From Cryobacterium cryoconiti (GTDB taxonomy: Bacteria; Actinomycetota; Actinomycetes; Actinomycetales; Microbacteriaceae), in NCBI RefSeq assembly GCF_004403065.1, contig NZ_SOHA01000028.1, positions 102,298 to 166,297 on the forward strand: DNA of 64,000 nucleotides, in the 5' to 3' direction. Below the pieces are notes generated by a model. The model saw only the letters and a list, made by a program, of their open reading frames with translations, ran no database searches and was not told where the DNA came from. Positions 27,487-35,967 of the stretch are shown here, piece by piece. Position 1 is the stretch's first letter; every line of letters starts with the position of its first letter. Position numbers and translations under genes: made by a program.

Positions 27487-27666
27487 GTGGTCAAAGTTCC
27501 GCTGGCATTGTTCATCGTCGTGGTCGGGATGTTCCAGACCCCCGCCGGGTTGTGGCCGTTCCTCGTGGTCCCGATGTGGCTGGTCTGGGAGATCCCCCTC
27601 ATGGTCAGGCAGCTGCAGTTCACGCGCGCCGTGGAGCGCGACTGGGAGCAGCTCGTCGACCGCTGA
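27487..27666 (+). CDS. Small hydrophobic membrane protein
   Basis: 59 residues from GTG at 27487, with AGGGGG 6-11 nt upstream; a longer version from an ATG at 27436 is possible. One or two hydrophobic stretches (VPLALFIVVVGMF and WPFLVVPMWLVWEIPLM) are followed by a short charged tail ending WEQLVDR. I do not recognise it. It sits 60 nt before the DMT transporter gene. Confidence 0.55.
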   Translation: MVKVPLALFIVVVGMFQTPAGLWPFLVVPMWLVWEIPLMVRQLQFTRAVERDWEQLVDR

Positions 27667-27725
27667 CGCCGCCCGTCGCATCCGTCGACTTGGACTTAAC
27701 GGATGCGACCCGGGAGCATGGCCCC

Positions 27726-28691
27726 ATGACCAATCTTCCCCGGCTCGGCCGCTACCGCATCGACGCCGTGCTGTTGCTGGTCGCCCTGGTCTGGGGTGGC
27801 AGCTACCTCGCCGCCAAGGTGCTCACCGAGCAGGCCAGCGTGGGTGCCGTGCTCGCGCTGCGTTTCCTGGTTGCTGCGCTGGCCCTGGCGCTGATCTGGG
27901 CGCTGAGCCGGCCGCGGCGGCCGACCCGCACCGAGCTGGCCGTGGGCGGGCTGCTCGGACTCACGCAGGCCGCGATCCTCTGGCTGGAAACGGCGGGCGT
28001 GGCCGTGACCTCGGCCACGAACGCGGGCCTGATCATCAGTCTGACGATCATCCTCACCCCGATACTCGAGTCGGTCGCGGCGCGCAACTGGTTGCCGCGC
28101 CCGTTCTTCGTTGCCGCGGTGCTCGCCGTCGTCGGGGTGGCGCTGCTGGTGTCCGGCAACGGATTCCGCGCCCCGAACCCGGGTGACCTGCTCATGCTCG
28201 CGGCGGCGCTGGTGCGGGCCCTGCACGTCACCATGGTGGGCCGGCTGACCCGGCGCACGGTGGCCGGTCGCCGGCCCGGCATTCTCACGATCACGCTGGT
28301 GCAGGCGGCCGTGGGCGCCGTCGTCTTCACCGCAGCGGATGCGCCGGGCACGCTCCGCGCGATCGGCGCCTTCGGCCCTGCCGCCTGGCTCGGCGTGCTC
28401 TACCTCGGACTGGCCTGCAGCGTGTTCGCGTTCCTGGCCCAGACCTGGGCGATCCGGCACACCTCGGCTGCGCGCGCCAGCCTGCTGATGGGCACCGAGC
28501 CGATCTGGGCGGTGCTCGTGGGGGTGAGCCTCGGCAGCGAGAGCCTCGGCCTGGTGGCGGTGCTCGGGGCCGGGCTGATCATCGCGGGGACCACCTGGGG
28601 GCAGCGGGTGGAGCAGGGGCACCGCCTGCGCGCGGTGCCGGCGCCCGCGGTGCCGGCCCCGCCGCATCCGTCGCCCGCCCTCGTTGACTGA
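27726..28691 (+). CDS. EamA/DMT family permease
   Basis: 321 residues, about ten hydrophobic helices arranged as two EamA repeats. The first repeat starts LVALVWGGSYLAAKVL and the second ends at LIIAGTTWGQR. TSATNAGLIISLTIILTPIL and ASLLMGTEPIWAVL are the usual repeat signatures. Drug/metabolite exporter superfamily; the substrate cannot be inferred. The C-terminal tail is Pro/Ala rich. Start ATG at 27726 after GGGAG. Confidence 0.88.
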   Translation: MTNLPRLGRYRIDAVLLLVALVWGGSYLAAKVLTEQASVGAVLALRFLVAALALALIWALSRPRRPTRTELAVGGLLGLTQAAILWLETAGVAVTSATNAGLIISLTIILTPILESVAARNWLPRPFFVAAVLAVVGVALLVSGNGFRAPNPGDLLMLAAALVRALHVTMVGRLTRRTVAGRRPGILTITLVQAAVGAVVFTAADAPGTLRAIGAFGPAAWLGVLYLGLACSVFAFLAQTWAIRHTSAARASLLMGTEPIWAVLVGVSLGSESLGLVAVLGAGLIIAGTTWGQRVEQGHRLRAVPAPAVPAPPHPSPALVD

Positions 28692-28708
28692 AACCGGCCT
28701 GTTCGACG

Positions 28709-29647
28709 CTACGCGCGGCACTCCGGGCTGAAGACGGCCTGGGCGACCACCAGGTCCTGCCAGGACATGCCGGAACTCGTGAACACGCGGGGGCGGGTGT
28801 GGTCGACCGCGACCGTGCCGACGAGGATATCCCTCAGCGGCACCAGGGAGGCGGCGTCGATCACACCCTCCCGGAGCGGGATCAGCACGTCGCCGCCCTC
28901 CCGGAGAGCCACCTGGCGGTCTTCGACGACGACCTGGGCGCGCCCGATCAGCGCGCTGGGAAGCTCGCGGGCATCGGGCTCGTGCGACCCGACGGCCACA
29001 GTGCAGGAGTCCATCGGCACCAGGGAGGCGTCGAACAGCGGCGTGCGGGCGGTGGTGGCGCAGACGATCAGCTGCGCGTCGCCCACGGCGTCGGGGGTGC
29101 CGGTCTGCGCGGGCAGACCGCTCGCCATCACCCGCTCGACCAGCGCCTCGGCCCGGCCCGCGTGCCGGCCGACCACGGTGAGCCGGCCGATCCGACGGAT
29201 GGCCCGCATCGCCTCGACATGGCCCCATGCCTGGGGTCCCGAACCGAACACCACGAGGTGCTCGATCACGGCGGGCGCGAGCAGGTCGGCGACGGCCGCG
29301 GACACCGCCGGGGTGCGCAGGGTCGTCAGCGCGACACCGTCGAGCAGGGCGACCGGGCTGAGCGTGCCGGCATCCATCAACAGGTACAGGCCCTGGATGC
29401 GTGGCCGACCGAGCTGCGGGTTGCCGGGCGCGACGGTGGCGACCTTGACGCCCACGAACCCCGCGGACTTCGACGGCATCAGCAGCAGTTGGCCCTGGTC
29501 GACGTTCAGGATGCTGCGGCTGAAATCGTGCGCCGGGTCGAGCCCACCGCGCACGGCGGCCTGCAGGGCGCGCACCGCGGCGCCGAAGCCGACGCGGGCG
29601 AAGACATCGTCGGCGGAGAACCACGGGGTCGATGCGTCGGAAGCCAT
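28709..29647 (-). CDS. Ornithine cyclodeaminase / mu-crystallin family protein
   Basis: 312 residues. NAD(P)-binding fold with LVVFGSGPQAWGHVEAM (about 132-148) and an N-terminal dimerisation half containing GQLLLMPSK and VGVKVATVAPGNP. The family includes ornithine cyclodeaminase, alanine dehydrogenase and ketimine reductases; the catalytic Asp region is replaced by a TVAVDHTRPRVFTSSGM end, so the exact reaction is open. Convergent with the DMT permease (17 nt between stops). TACAGT lies 6 nt upstream of the ATG, so it is likely leaderless. Confidence 0.87.
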   Translation of the reverse strand: MASDASTPWFSADDVFARVGFGAAVRALQAAVRGGLDPAHDFSRSILNVDQGQLLLMPSKSAGFVGVKVATVAPGNPQLGRPRIQGLYLLMDAGTLSPVALLDGVALTTLRTPAVSAAVADLLAPAVIEHLVVFGSGPQAWGHVEAMRAIRRIGRLTVVGRHAGRAEALVERVMASGLPAQTGTPDAVGDAQLIVCATTARTPLFDASLVPMDSCTVAVGSHEPDARELPSALIGRAQVVVEDRQVALREGGDVLIPLREGVIDAASLVPLRDILVGTVAVDHTRPRVFTSSGMSWQDLVVAQAVFSPECRA

Positions 29648-29653
29648 GCTCCG

Positions 29654-29659
29654 ACTGTA
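29654..29659 (-). promoter_or_regulatory. -10 box of a leaderless ornithine-cyclodeaminase-like gene promoter
   Basis: TACAGT on the minus strand, 6 nt before the ATG at 29647. Confidence 0.55.
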
Positions 29660-29674
29660 CGTGGCGGGGTAAAG

Positions 29675-29830
29675 GGGGGCAGGTCACCCCGATGATGTCC
29701 TGCCCCCGACGAGGGGTGCTTTCGCTCCGGTCTCATACGGACCCTGCAATCAGGGACTAAGGATCGGTGCTCGGGGAGCAACCCCGCCTGAGGGCGAGCC
29801 TACGACCCCTCTGCACCCCGCGAAAGGGGC
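29675..29830 (+). ncRNA. Candidate structured RNA of unknown family (strand uncertain)
   Basis: Clustered hairpins in a non-coding stretch: 9-bp GGGGGCAGG/CCTGCCCCC (29675-29683, 29699-29707), CCCTG/CAGGG with a CAAT loop (29742-29755), CGGGG/CCCCG with AGCAA (29772-29786) and CCCC/GGGG closing GCGAAA (29816-29829). GAGGGGTGC at 29711-29719 can pair either with ACCCCTC (29805-29811) or with GCACCCC (29813-29819). The flanking transcripts appear to start outside it (minus -10 at 29654, plus -10 at 29889), so it would be its own RNA. I match it to no known riboswitch, tmRNA, RNase P or SRP motif. Confidence 0.35.
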
Positions 29831-29888
29831 TGGACAAACCCGGTCGCGTCTGTTCTCATCTGTCGCCACCCCGGCAGCGCGCGAGCCC

Positions 29889-29894
29889 TAGGCT
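29889..29894 (+). promoter_or_regulatory. Possible -10 box for the PfkB kinase gene
   Basis: TAGGCT 41 nt before the ATG at 29936, leaving a short leader that carries the AAGGGAG Shine-Dalgarno. Confidence 0.4.
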
Positions 29895-29935
29895 TGGTGC
29901 GACAGGGTTGGTGGCAGGCGCAAGGGAGAGACCGC

Positions 29936-30847
29936 ATGACGGAGCAGAACCTGACGGAGCAGAACCGCGTGGTCGTGGTCGGCGACGCCCTCATCGACGA
30001 GATGGTGAGCCCCGGGTCGCACCTGGAATTCCCCGGCGGCGCCGCCCTCAACGTGGCGGTCGGCCTGGCCGTGCTCGGGGTGCCGACCACCCTGATCGCC
30101 ATGGTCGGTGACGACGCCGACGGTCTCGTCCTGCGCGAGTTCCTCGCCGCCCACGACGTGACCCTGGTGGCCACGCCCGGCCCGTTCGGCAGCTCGCGCG
30201 CCACCTCCGACCGCACCGACGGCGAACCCACCTACGCGTTCAACGAGGCCGCCCGGAAGCGCCGCATCGAGTTCGGCCCGGCCGAGCGCGCCGCCCTCGA
30301 CGAGGCCCGCCTGGTGGTCGTGAGCTGCTTCCCCTTCGATGACACAGCCCAGACGGATGCCTTCATCGCCGCGGTCGCGGACCCGGAGCGACGCCTCGTG
30401 ATCGACCCGAACCCCCGCGCCGGCATGCTCGCCGACGGTGACCTGTTCGTGGCCAACTTCGAACGCCTCGCTGCCCGGAGCCTCCTCACGAAGGTGGGAG
30501 ACGAGGACGCCGAGCTGCTCTACCGCAGCACCCTCGATCAGCTGCGGGCGCGGCTGCTGGCCGGCGGCACGCAGACGGTGCTGGCCACGGCCGGGCGTGC
30601 GGGGGCATCCGTCGCCACCGTGGACGACGTGCTGGTGACCGAACCGATCGCGACTCTGGCCGGCAGCGTCGTCGACACCATGGGCGCGGGCGACGCCACC
30701 CTCGCCTCCAGCGTGCAGACCATGCTGACGCGGGGCGTGCCCACGGATGCCGCCGGCTGGCAGAGTCTGCTGGCCGACGCCATGCTGATCGCAGCGGCCA
30801 CCTGCCGCAGCGAGGGTGCCCTGCTGCGCGTGCCGACCGCCGGCTGA
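29936..30847 (+). CDS. PfkB family carbohydrate kinase
   Basis: 303 residues from the ATG at 29936 (AAGGGAG upstream). Ribokinase fold: VVVVGDALIDEMV and FPGGAALNVAVGLAVLG at the N-terminus, DPNPRAGM in the middle, and the anion hole plus catalytic Asp in DTMGAGDATLASS (about 246-258). Fructokinase, ribokinase or another sugar or nucleoside kinase all remain possible. The first residues contain a duplicated TEQN from a 15-bp DNA repeat. Convergent with arsM, 3 nt between stops. Confidence 0.92.
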   Translation: MTEQNLTEQNRVVVVGDALIDEMVSPGSHLEFPGGAALNVAVGLAVLGVPTTLIAMVGDDADGLVLREFLAAHDVTLVATPGPFGSSRATSDRTDGEPTYAFNEAARKRRIEFGPAERAALDEARLVVVSCFPFDDTAQTDAFIAAVADPERRLVIDPNPRAGMLADGDLFVANFERLAARSLLTKVGDEDAELLYRSTLDQLRARLLAGGTQTVLATAGRAGASVATVDDVLVTEPIATLAGSVVDTMGAGDATLASSVQTMLTRGVPTDAAGWQSLLADAMLIAAATCRSEGALLRVPTAG

Positions 30848-30850
30848 CGA

Positions 30851-31735
30851 CTAGACGGTGCGCGCCGGCTTGACCGCGCGCACGATGGCGCCGTGCATCC
30901 CGTCGGTCACCTCGTGGGTCAGGGTGACGCTGACCTGCTCGAAGCCCGCGGCGGCGAGGAACGCCTCGTACTCCGCGATCGAGAGCGCTCCCGCGATGCA
31001 GCTCACATGGGAGCCGCGCTCGGCCCGCTGGGCGGGTGCGAGGTGGTTCTCGGCCACGACATCGGACACGCCGACGCGGCCGCCGGGACGCAGCACCCGG
31101 AACATCTCCCCGATCACGGCGGGCTTGTCGGTCGACAGGTTGATCACGCAGTTGGAGATGACGACGTCGACGCTGTCGGAGCCCAGCGGGATCTCCTCGA
31201 TCGTGCCCTTCAGGAACTCCACGTTCCGCGCCTGGGCGGCGGCCGCATTCTGCCGGGCCAGGTCGAGCATCTCGTCGGTCATGTCGAGACCGTAGGCGAA
31301 GCCGGTGGGGCCGACCCGACGGGCGGAGAGGAGCACGTCGATGCCCCCGCCCGAGCCGAGGTCGAGCACGGTTTCGCCGGCCTGGAGGTCGGCGACCGCT
31401 GTGGGGTTGCCGCAGCCGAGGCTGGCCAGCAGGGCCGCGCCCGGGAGATCCTGGGTCGACGCGGCGTCGTACAGCGCGGAACCGAAGACCAGGCTCTCGT
31501 CGATGGCGGCCGGCGCGCAGCAGCTGGCGGCATCCGTTGCCTCGGTGGAGTCGGCGCCGCCGCAGCAGGAGTTCGCCGGGGCATCCGCTGTCGGGGCCGT
31601 GGCGTCGGTGCCGCAGCAGCCGGCGGCGGGTGCGTCGGCGAGCAGCGACCGGCGCCCCTCGTTCGTGACCGAGAGGGCCGCGCTCGCGTAACGGGCCCGC
31701 ACTTCTTCGCGCACCGGATTGCTGTTCTCGCTCAT
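30851..31735 (-). CDS. arsM: Arsenite S-adenosylmethionine methyltransferase
   Basis: Methylates arsenite, a detoxification step. 294 residues from the ATG at 31735 (GGGAGAA upstream). An N-terminal insert carries three Cys pairs (GCCGTD, NSCCGG, SCCAPA), common in bacterial ArsM. The SAM motif is [14 protein letters not shown] (about 121-134), and the arsenic-binding cysteines are in SNCVINLS and [10 protein letters not shown]. The promoter has an ArsR-like site although no arsR, arsB or arsC is nearby, so control is probably in trans. Confidence 0.93.
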   Translation of the reverse strand: MSENSNPVREEVRARYASAALSVTNEGRRSLLADAPAAGCCGTDATAPTADAPANSCCGGADSTEATDAASCCAPAAIDESLVFGSALYDAASTQDLPGAALLASLGCGNPTAVADLQAGETVLDLGSGGGIDVLLSARRVGPTGFAYGLDMTDEMLDLARQNAAAAQARNVEFLKGTIEEIPLGSDSVDVVISNCVINLSTDKPAVIGEMFRVLRPGGRVGVSDVVAENHLAPAQRAERGSHVSCIAGALSIAEYEAFLAAAGFEQVSVTLTHEVTDGMHGAIVRAVKPARTV

Positions 31736-31756
31736 GGCGTTCTCCCTCGACTGAAT

Positions 31757-31776
31757 ACATTGATGACTATCGATGT
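31757..31776. promoter_or_regulatory. Predicted ArsR-type operator upstream of arsM
   Basis: ACATTGAT-GACT-ATCGATGT, an imperfect inverted repeat (7 of 8 positions) 22 nt before the arsM start, resembling ArsR/SmtB sites of actinobacteria. Confidence 0.6.
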
Positions 31777-31826
31777 AATCTACCGCAGAAGATCGATCAC
31801 CGTCAATCCACGCTCGATCACAGGGA

Positions 31827-32579
31827 TCAGGCGGCGTCGACGGGCTCCAACATGGGGCGCTTCGGCGGGCGGCCGTCGCCGGAGGAGCGCCCGGTGATGC
31901 GGCGGCCGATCCATGGCAGCACGAACTCGCGGTAGTACGCCGCCGTACCCTGCACGTGCTCGTCGGTCGGGGCCGGGGCATCGAGCCATTCCACGGGCAC
32001 CGGCACGCCGAGGTCGGCCAGCACGTTGGTGGCCACCCGGGTGTGACCGAGAGCGTTGAGGTGCAGCTTGTCGACGGACCAGAACCGCTTGTGCTCCAGC
32101 TCGGAGTCGACCCAATTGTCTACGAGCGTCACGCCCGGCCGGTCGAATGCGGCGCGCGCGGCGTCCGCGAGCTGGTCGCCGCGCCGGCGCATCAGATTGC
32201 CCAGCGGCAGGTGGTGGGAAGGATTGCCGCCGCTGAGAACCAGAACGTGAACGCCCTGCTCCTCGGCCCGGTCGACGACCTGCTTCATCAGGTTCACGAC
32301 ATAGGGAATCTCGACGCGCGGCCGCATGACGTCGTTGCCGCCGCCGCAGATGCTGAGCAGGTCGGGGCCGAGCGCGAGCGCGGGCTCCAGCTGTTCAGTG
32401 ACGATCGGGCCGAGCAGCCGGCCGCGCACGGCGAGGTTGGCGTAGGAGACGGGGTGGTCGGATGCCGCGGCGAGGCCGAGCGCGACGAGGTCGGCCCAGC
32501 CGCGCACCTGGCCGCCCGGAAGGTCGTCGCCGACGCCTTCCGTGAAGCTGTCGCCGATGGCCACAAAGCGATGGAACAT
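31827..32579 (-). CDS. SGNH/GDSL hydrolase family protein
   Basis: 250 residues. Block I is FVAIGDSFTEGVGDD with the catalytic Ser (about residue 11), block III ICGGGNDVMRPR with Asn, and block V SVDKLHLNALGH with Asp and His. No signal peptide, so a cytosolic esterase or lipase-like enzyme; substrate unknown. It follows the HEAT-repeat gene on the same strand (63 nt). Confidence 0.9.
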   Translation of the reverse strand: MFHRFVAIGDSFTEGVGDDLPGGQVRGWADLVALGLAAASDHPVSYANLAVRGRLLGPIVTEQLEPALALGPDLLSICGGGNDVMRPRVEIPYVVNLMKQVVDRAEEQGVHVLVLSGGNPSHHLPLGNLMRRRGDQLADAARAAFDRPGVTLVDNWVDSELEHKRFWSVDKLHLNALGHTRVATNVLADLGVPVPVEWLDAPAPTDEHVQGTAAYYREFVLPWIGRRITGRSSGDGRPPKRPMLEPVDAA

Positions 32580-32642
32580 CCGGACCCCCCGTCTCGGTAC
32601 TGCGTGTGTGCGTTCCGGTCCGTGGACCGGCTACTCGACCGG

Positions 32643-33251
32643 CTACTCGCTCGGGTGCGTGTGCCGGGTCCCGTGGGTCTGCTCGATGCCCTGACCCTGC
32701 TCGACAACAAGGTTCCACCGCTCGTTGAGCACGTCGCGGGCCTGCTGGGCTGCGCGGCGCACCTCCTTGTCGGGGTCGCGCAGACGCTGCACGATCGTGG
32801 CGAGGTGGTCGGCGGTGCCCTGGGCGGCCAGCGCGTGCAGGGCCGCGGCGCGCACGCGCGGAACCTCGTCGGTGGTCAGGCGCACCAGCTTGGGTGCCAC
32901 CTCGAGGCCGCGCAACAGCACGACCTTGGCGCACATCTCGCGCACCCGCCAGGCCTGGTTGTTCATGCCGACGACGATGTACGGCGCGGCCGTTTCGCCC
33001 CACACGTAGAGCAGCGCGCGGGCGCCCCACAGCTCGGGCCAGTAGAGGGCCGGGGCACCTTCGAGGATGCCCAGGGCGTGGCGTCCGCCGGCGTAGAGCA
33101 GAAAGTCCTTGCCGGCGTTCTTGCCGCGCAGCAGCGCGACGGAATTGTCGATGACGGCCTGTTCGCCATAGTGCGCTACGGCCGCATGGATGCGTTCGGC
33201 CGTGGGCAGGTCGATGGGAAGGTCGGGGTGTGGCTCTAATTTGTTAGGCAT
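32643..33251 (-). CDS. HEAT-repeat domain protein
   Basis: 202 residues from the ATG at 33251; the frame is open further but the sequence there is not protein-like. The N-terminal half (ERIHAAVAHYGEQAVIDNSV and ALLYVWGETAAPYIVVGM) is well conserved in style but unnamed. The C-terminal half has two HEAT-like helical repeats (VPRVRAAALHALAAQG, KEVRRAAQQARDVL), suggesting a protein-protein interaction scaffold. Function unknown. Confidence 0.75.
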   Translation of the reverse strand: MPNKLEPHPDLPIDLPTAERIHAAVAHYGEQAVIDNSVALLRGKNAGKDFLLYAGGRHALGILEGAPALYWPELWGARALLYVWGETAAPYIVVGMNNQAWRVREMCAKVVLLRGLEVAPKLVRLTTDEVPRVRAAALHALAAQGTADHLATIVQRLRDPDKEVRRAAQQARDVLNERWNLVVEQGQGIEQTHGTRHTHPSE

Positions 33252-33299
33252 GGCATGTCTACGGTAGCAAGCGGGCGTGTCGCAGGCCAATGCTTGAGC

Positions 33300-33764
33300 T
33301 CAGGGGAGGCGCTCGCCGGCGGCAAATGTGCGCTCGAAGCCGGTGGCGTTCTCGTAGATCCCGTAGTTGCCGATCTCCCGGTAGCCGAGACGCCGGTAGA
33401 GGGCGAGTGCCTCCGGCTGCGCGTGCCCGGTCTCCAGGCGCAGGTGCCGGTAGCCGAGTTCCTGCGCCACCTCCTCGAGGGCGGCAAGCAGGGCCATGGC
33501 ATGGCCCTGCCGACGGTGCGCCGGGTTGGTCCACATCCGTTTCACCTCGCCCGTGGTCTCGCTCAGGCGACGGATGCCCCCGCCCGCCACGGTCACGCCC
33601 CCGTCGAGCAGCACGAGGAAGACGCCGCCCGGCGGGTCGAAAGCCACCGCCGACACGTCGTGCACGGAGTCGCCGTCGCCGTAGCGCTCGTCGTACTCCC
33701 GCGCCAGGTCGGCCAGGAGCGGGGCCACCTCAGGGTCACCCAGACGCACGCGCTTGATCTTCAC
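33300..33764 (-). CDS. GNAT family N-acetyltransferase
   Basis: 154 residues from the GTG at 33764; the CAGACT box 7 nt upstream argues against the longer frame. Acetyl-CoA motif A is VKRMWTNPAHRRQGHAMALL (RRQGHA as Q/RxxGxG/A), and motif B is EALALYRRLGYREIGNY. The substrate is unknown. Divergent from the HadA-like gene with 55 bp between starts. Confidence 0.9.
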   Translation of the reverse strand: MKIKRVRLGDPEVAPLLADLAREYDERYGDGDSVHDVSAVAFDPPGGVFLVLLDGGVTVAGGGIRRLSETTGEVKRMWTNPAHRRQGHAMALLAALEEVAQELGYRHLRLETGHAQPEALALYRRLGYREIGNYGIYENATGFERTFAAGERLP

Positions 33765-33771
33765 ACCAGTC

Positions 33772-33777
33772 AGTCTG
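33772..33777 (-). promoter_or_regulatory. -10 box of a leaderless GNAT gene promoter
   Basis: CAGACT on the minus strand, 7 nt before the GTG at 33764. Confidence 0.4.
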
Positions 33778-33807
33778 CCCGATGGCGCCGCCCCCGGCGG
33801 AGGCCGG

Positions 33808-33813
33808 TAAACT
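33808..33813 (+). promoter_or_regulatory. -10 box of a leaderless HadA-like gene promoter
   Basis: TAAACT exactly 6 nt before the GTG at 33820. Confidence 0.6.
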
Positions 33814-33819
33814 CGCCCT

Positions 33820-34266
33820 GTGTCTGTCAACCCCGAACTGCAGGGCCGGGTCTTCCCGCCCGTCGCCCCCTATCTCGTCGGCCGGGAGAAGGTGCGCGAG
33901 TTCTCCCGCGCGGTCTTCGCCACGAGCCCGATCAACCTCGACCCGGAGGCCGCGCGCGCCGCGGGCTACGCCGACGTCGTCGCCCCGCCCACGTTCGCCG
34001 TGGTCGTGCAGGAGGCCACCCTGGCGCAGCTTCTGGCCGAACCGGATGCCGGCATCGACTTCACCCGTGTCGTGCACGGCGACCAGCGGTTCAGCTTCAG
34101 CCGCCCGATCGTGGCCGGCGACGAGCTCACCGCCACGCTGACCGTGGCCAGCGTGAAGAACCTCGGCGGCCACTCCATGGTGACGGCCGTGTCGACCATC
34201 GTCGACGCCGCCGGCGAGCACGTCGTGACCGCCACCTCCACCCTCGTCGTCAGGGGAGACGAATGA
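33820..34266 (+). CDS. MaoC-like dehydratase N-terminal subunit (HadA type)
   Basis: 148 residues from GTG. Hot-dog fold protein with the HadA-style start (FPPVAPYLVGREKVREFSRA) and PPTFAVVVQEAT and VVHGDQRFSFSRPIVAGDEL. It lacks the catalytic Asp/His of a MaoC site, as expected for the non-catalytic partner. It overlaps the next gene as ATGA, consistent with a heterodimeric (3R)-hydroxyacyl-ACP dehydratase. Mycobacterial HadAB act in mycolate synthesis; in this organism a general fatty-acid role is more likely. Confidence 0.88.
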   Translation: MSVNPELQGRVFPPVAPYLVGREKVREFSRAVFATSPINLDPEAARAAGYADVVAPPTFAVVVQEATLAQLLAEPDAGIDFTRVVHGDQRFSFSRPIVAGDELTATLTVASVKNLGGHSMVTAVSTIVDAAGEHVVTATSTLVVRGDE

Positions 34267-34706
34267 CCGACATCGCCACGCCCGCCACGCCCCGCCTCGC
34301 CGACCTGACCGTCGGGGAGATCGTCGCCGAGGGAACTTTCCCGCTCACCCGCGACTCCCTCGTGCACTACGCCGGGGCATCCGGAGATTTCAACCCCATC
34401 CACTACCGCGACGACGTGGCCGTGTCCGTGGGGCTGCCCGGCGTGCTCGCGCACGGCATGCTCACCATGGGCTTCGCCGTGCAGCCGGTCGTCGACTGGG
34501 CCGGCGACCCCGGCCGCATCGTGGACTACCAGGTGCGCTTCACCCGCCCGGTGCTGGTCCCGGCCGACGATGTCGCGGTCGTGACCGTGGTCGCCAAGGT
34601 CGGTGCCCTCGACGCGGATGCCGGCGTGGCCCGCATCGACCTCACCGTTTCGTCGGGCGAGGTGACGGTGCTGGGCAAAGCGCAGGCACGCGTGCGGCTG
34701 GCCTGA
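34263..34706 (+). CDS. MaoC family dehydratase catalytic subunit (HadB type)
   Basis: 147 residues, coupled to the preceding subunit by a 4-bp overlap. The catalytic hydratase-2 motif is YAGASGDFNPIHYRDD (Asp and His present), followed by GVLAHGMLTMGF. It should dehydrate 3-hydroxyacyl thioesters as a heterodimer with the upstream protein. murB follows 11 nt later, and cell-wall/lipid genes are often adjacent in this way in actinobacteria. Confidence 0.92.
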   Translation: MTDIATPATPRLADLTVGEIVAEGTFPLTRDSLVHYAGASGDFNPIHYRDDVAVSVGLPGVLAHGMLTMGFAVQPVVDWAGDPGRIVDYQVRFTRPVLVPADDVAVVTVVAKVGALDADAGVARIDLTVSSGEVTVLGKAQARVRLA

Positions 34707-34717
34707 ACGGCACCCCG

Positions 34718-35935
34718 ATGACAAGCCCCGCTGCTTCTGCCTCCCCGATGCCGACCTTCGCCGAGCTGACCACGATGGGCGTCGGCGGCCCGCCCGCCCG
34801 CATGGTGTCGCCCACGACCGAGCAGGACCTGGTCGATCAGGCCCTGGACGTGTGGGCGTCGGGCGACGAGTGGCTCGTGCTCGGCGGCGGCTCCAACACG
34901 ATCGTGGCGGACGAGGGCTTCGACGGCACCGTGATCCGGGTGCTGACCCGCGGGGTGAGCGTCGTCTCGCCCACTTCCGGGGCGTCGCCGCTGCCGTCGT
35001 CTGCGCCGTCTGCTTCGTCCGACGAACCCGACGAACCGAACCGGCTGGTGCTGCGCGTGCAGGCCGGCGAGCCCTGGGACGAGCTGGTGGCGTACACGGT
35101 GGCGCAGGGCTGGGCCGGCATCGAGGCTCTCTCGGGCATCCCCGGATCCACCGGGGCGGCCCCGGTGCAGAACATCGGCGCCTACGGTCAGGAGCTCGGC
35201 ACCACCCTGTCGGCCATCGACTTCCTCGACTACGAGTCCGGCGAACGGCGACGTCTGGAGGCCGGCGCGCTGGCCCTGGGCTACCGCACCTCGGCCCTGA
35301 AACAGGGGCTTCGCGGCCTGGTGATCGCGGTCGAGCTGAACCTGCACGACACGCGGAGTGAGGCATCCGTTCTCGGCAGCGCGCTCAGCCGGCCGGTGGC
35401 CTTTCCGCAGCTCGCGACGGCGCTGGGGGTGCAACTGGGTGACCGGGTGCCGCTCGCGCAACTGCGGGCCGCCGTGCTGGCCCTGCGCGCCGCCAAGGGC
35501 ATGGTGCTCGACCCGGACGACGCCGATACCCGCAGTGCCGGTTCGTTCTTCACGAACCCGATCGTGTCGCTGGCGTTCTCGCGCACGCTCCCGGACGCCG
35601 TGCCGCGCTGGCCGCTGTCGGAGCAGAACCTGCCCGACCGGGTGATCCCGCTGGACGAGTATGCCGGCGTCGGGCCCATCCCCGGGGAGCGGCCCGTGCC
35701 GCTGGTGAAGCTGAGCGCGGCCTGGCTGATCGAGCACTCCGGGATCGGTCGGGGCTTCCGCCTGCCGGGGTCCCGCGCCGCGATCTCCAGCAAGCACTCC
35801 CTCGCGTTGACGAACACGGGCGGTGCCACCGCCGACGAGATCGCTCAGCTCGCCCGCCTGGTGGAGGCCCGCGTTCAGTCCGAGTTCGGCGTCATCCTGC
35901 AGCCCGAGCCCATCCTCGTCGGCCTAGACGCCTAA
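34718..35935 (+). CDS. murB: UDP-N-acetylenolpyruvoylglucosamine reductase
   Basis: Second step of peptidoglycan precursor synthesis, cytosolic, FAD/NADPH. 405 residues. FAD motifs LVLGGGSNTIVAD (about 54-66) and SGIPGSTGAAPVQNIGAYGQE (split as GIPGSTGAAPVQNIGAYG), the catalytic Ser in AGSFFTNP, and the terminal QPEPILVG Glu. A Ser/Pro/Glu-rich insert of about 22 residues (from TSGASPLPSS to DEPDEPN) lies in the FAD domain between VRVLTRG and LVLRVQAG; it is absent from compact MurB proteins and probably a surface loop. Confidence 0.95.
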   Translation: MTSPAASASPMPTFAELTTMGVGGPPARMVSPTTEQDLVDQALDVWASGDEWLVLGGGSNTIVADEGFDGTVIRVLTRGVSVVSPTSGASPLPSSAPSASSDEPDEPNRLVLRVQAGEPWDELVAYTVAQGWAGIEALSGIPGSTGAAPVQNIGAYGQELGTTLSAIDFLDYESGERRRLEAGALALGYRTSALKQGLRGLVIAVELNLHDTRSEASVLGSALSRPVAFPQLATALGVQLGDRVPLAQLRAAVLALRAAKGMVLDPDDADTRSAGSFFTNPIVSLAFSRTLPDAVPRWPLSEQNLPDRVIPLDEYAGVGPIPGERPVPLVKLSAAWLIEHSGIGRGFRLPGSRAAISSKHSLALTNTGGATADEIAQLARLVEARVQSEFGVILQPEPILVGLDA

Positions 35936-35967
35936 CCCCTCCTCCTCCTCCTCCGCTCAGCCACGGC

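Noticed and set aside
29675..29840. TPP, SAM-IV, glycine, cobalamin or ZTP riboswitch, tmRNA, SRP or RNase P RNA
   Set aside because: Key conserved words (for example CTGAGA, GCCACTG, GAGGAAAGTCCGG) are absent; only generic hairpins remain.
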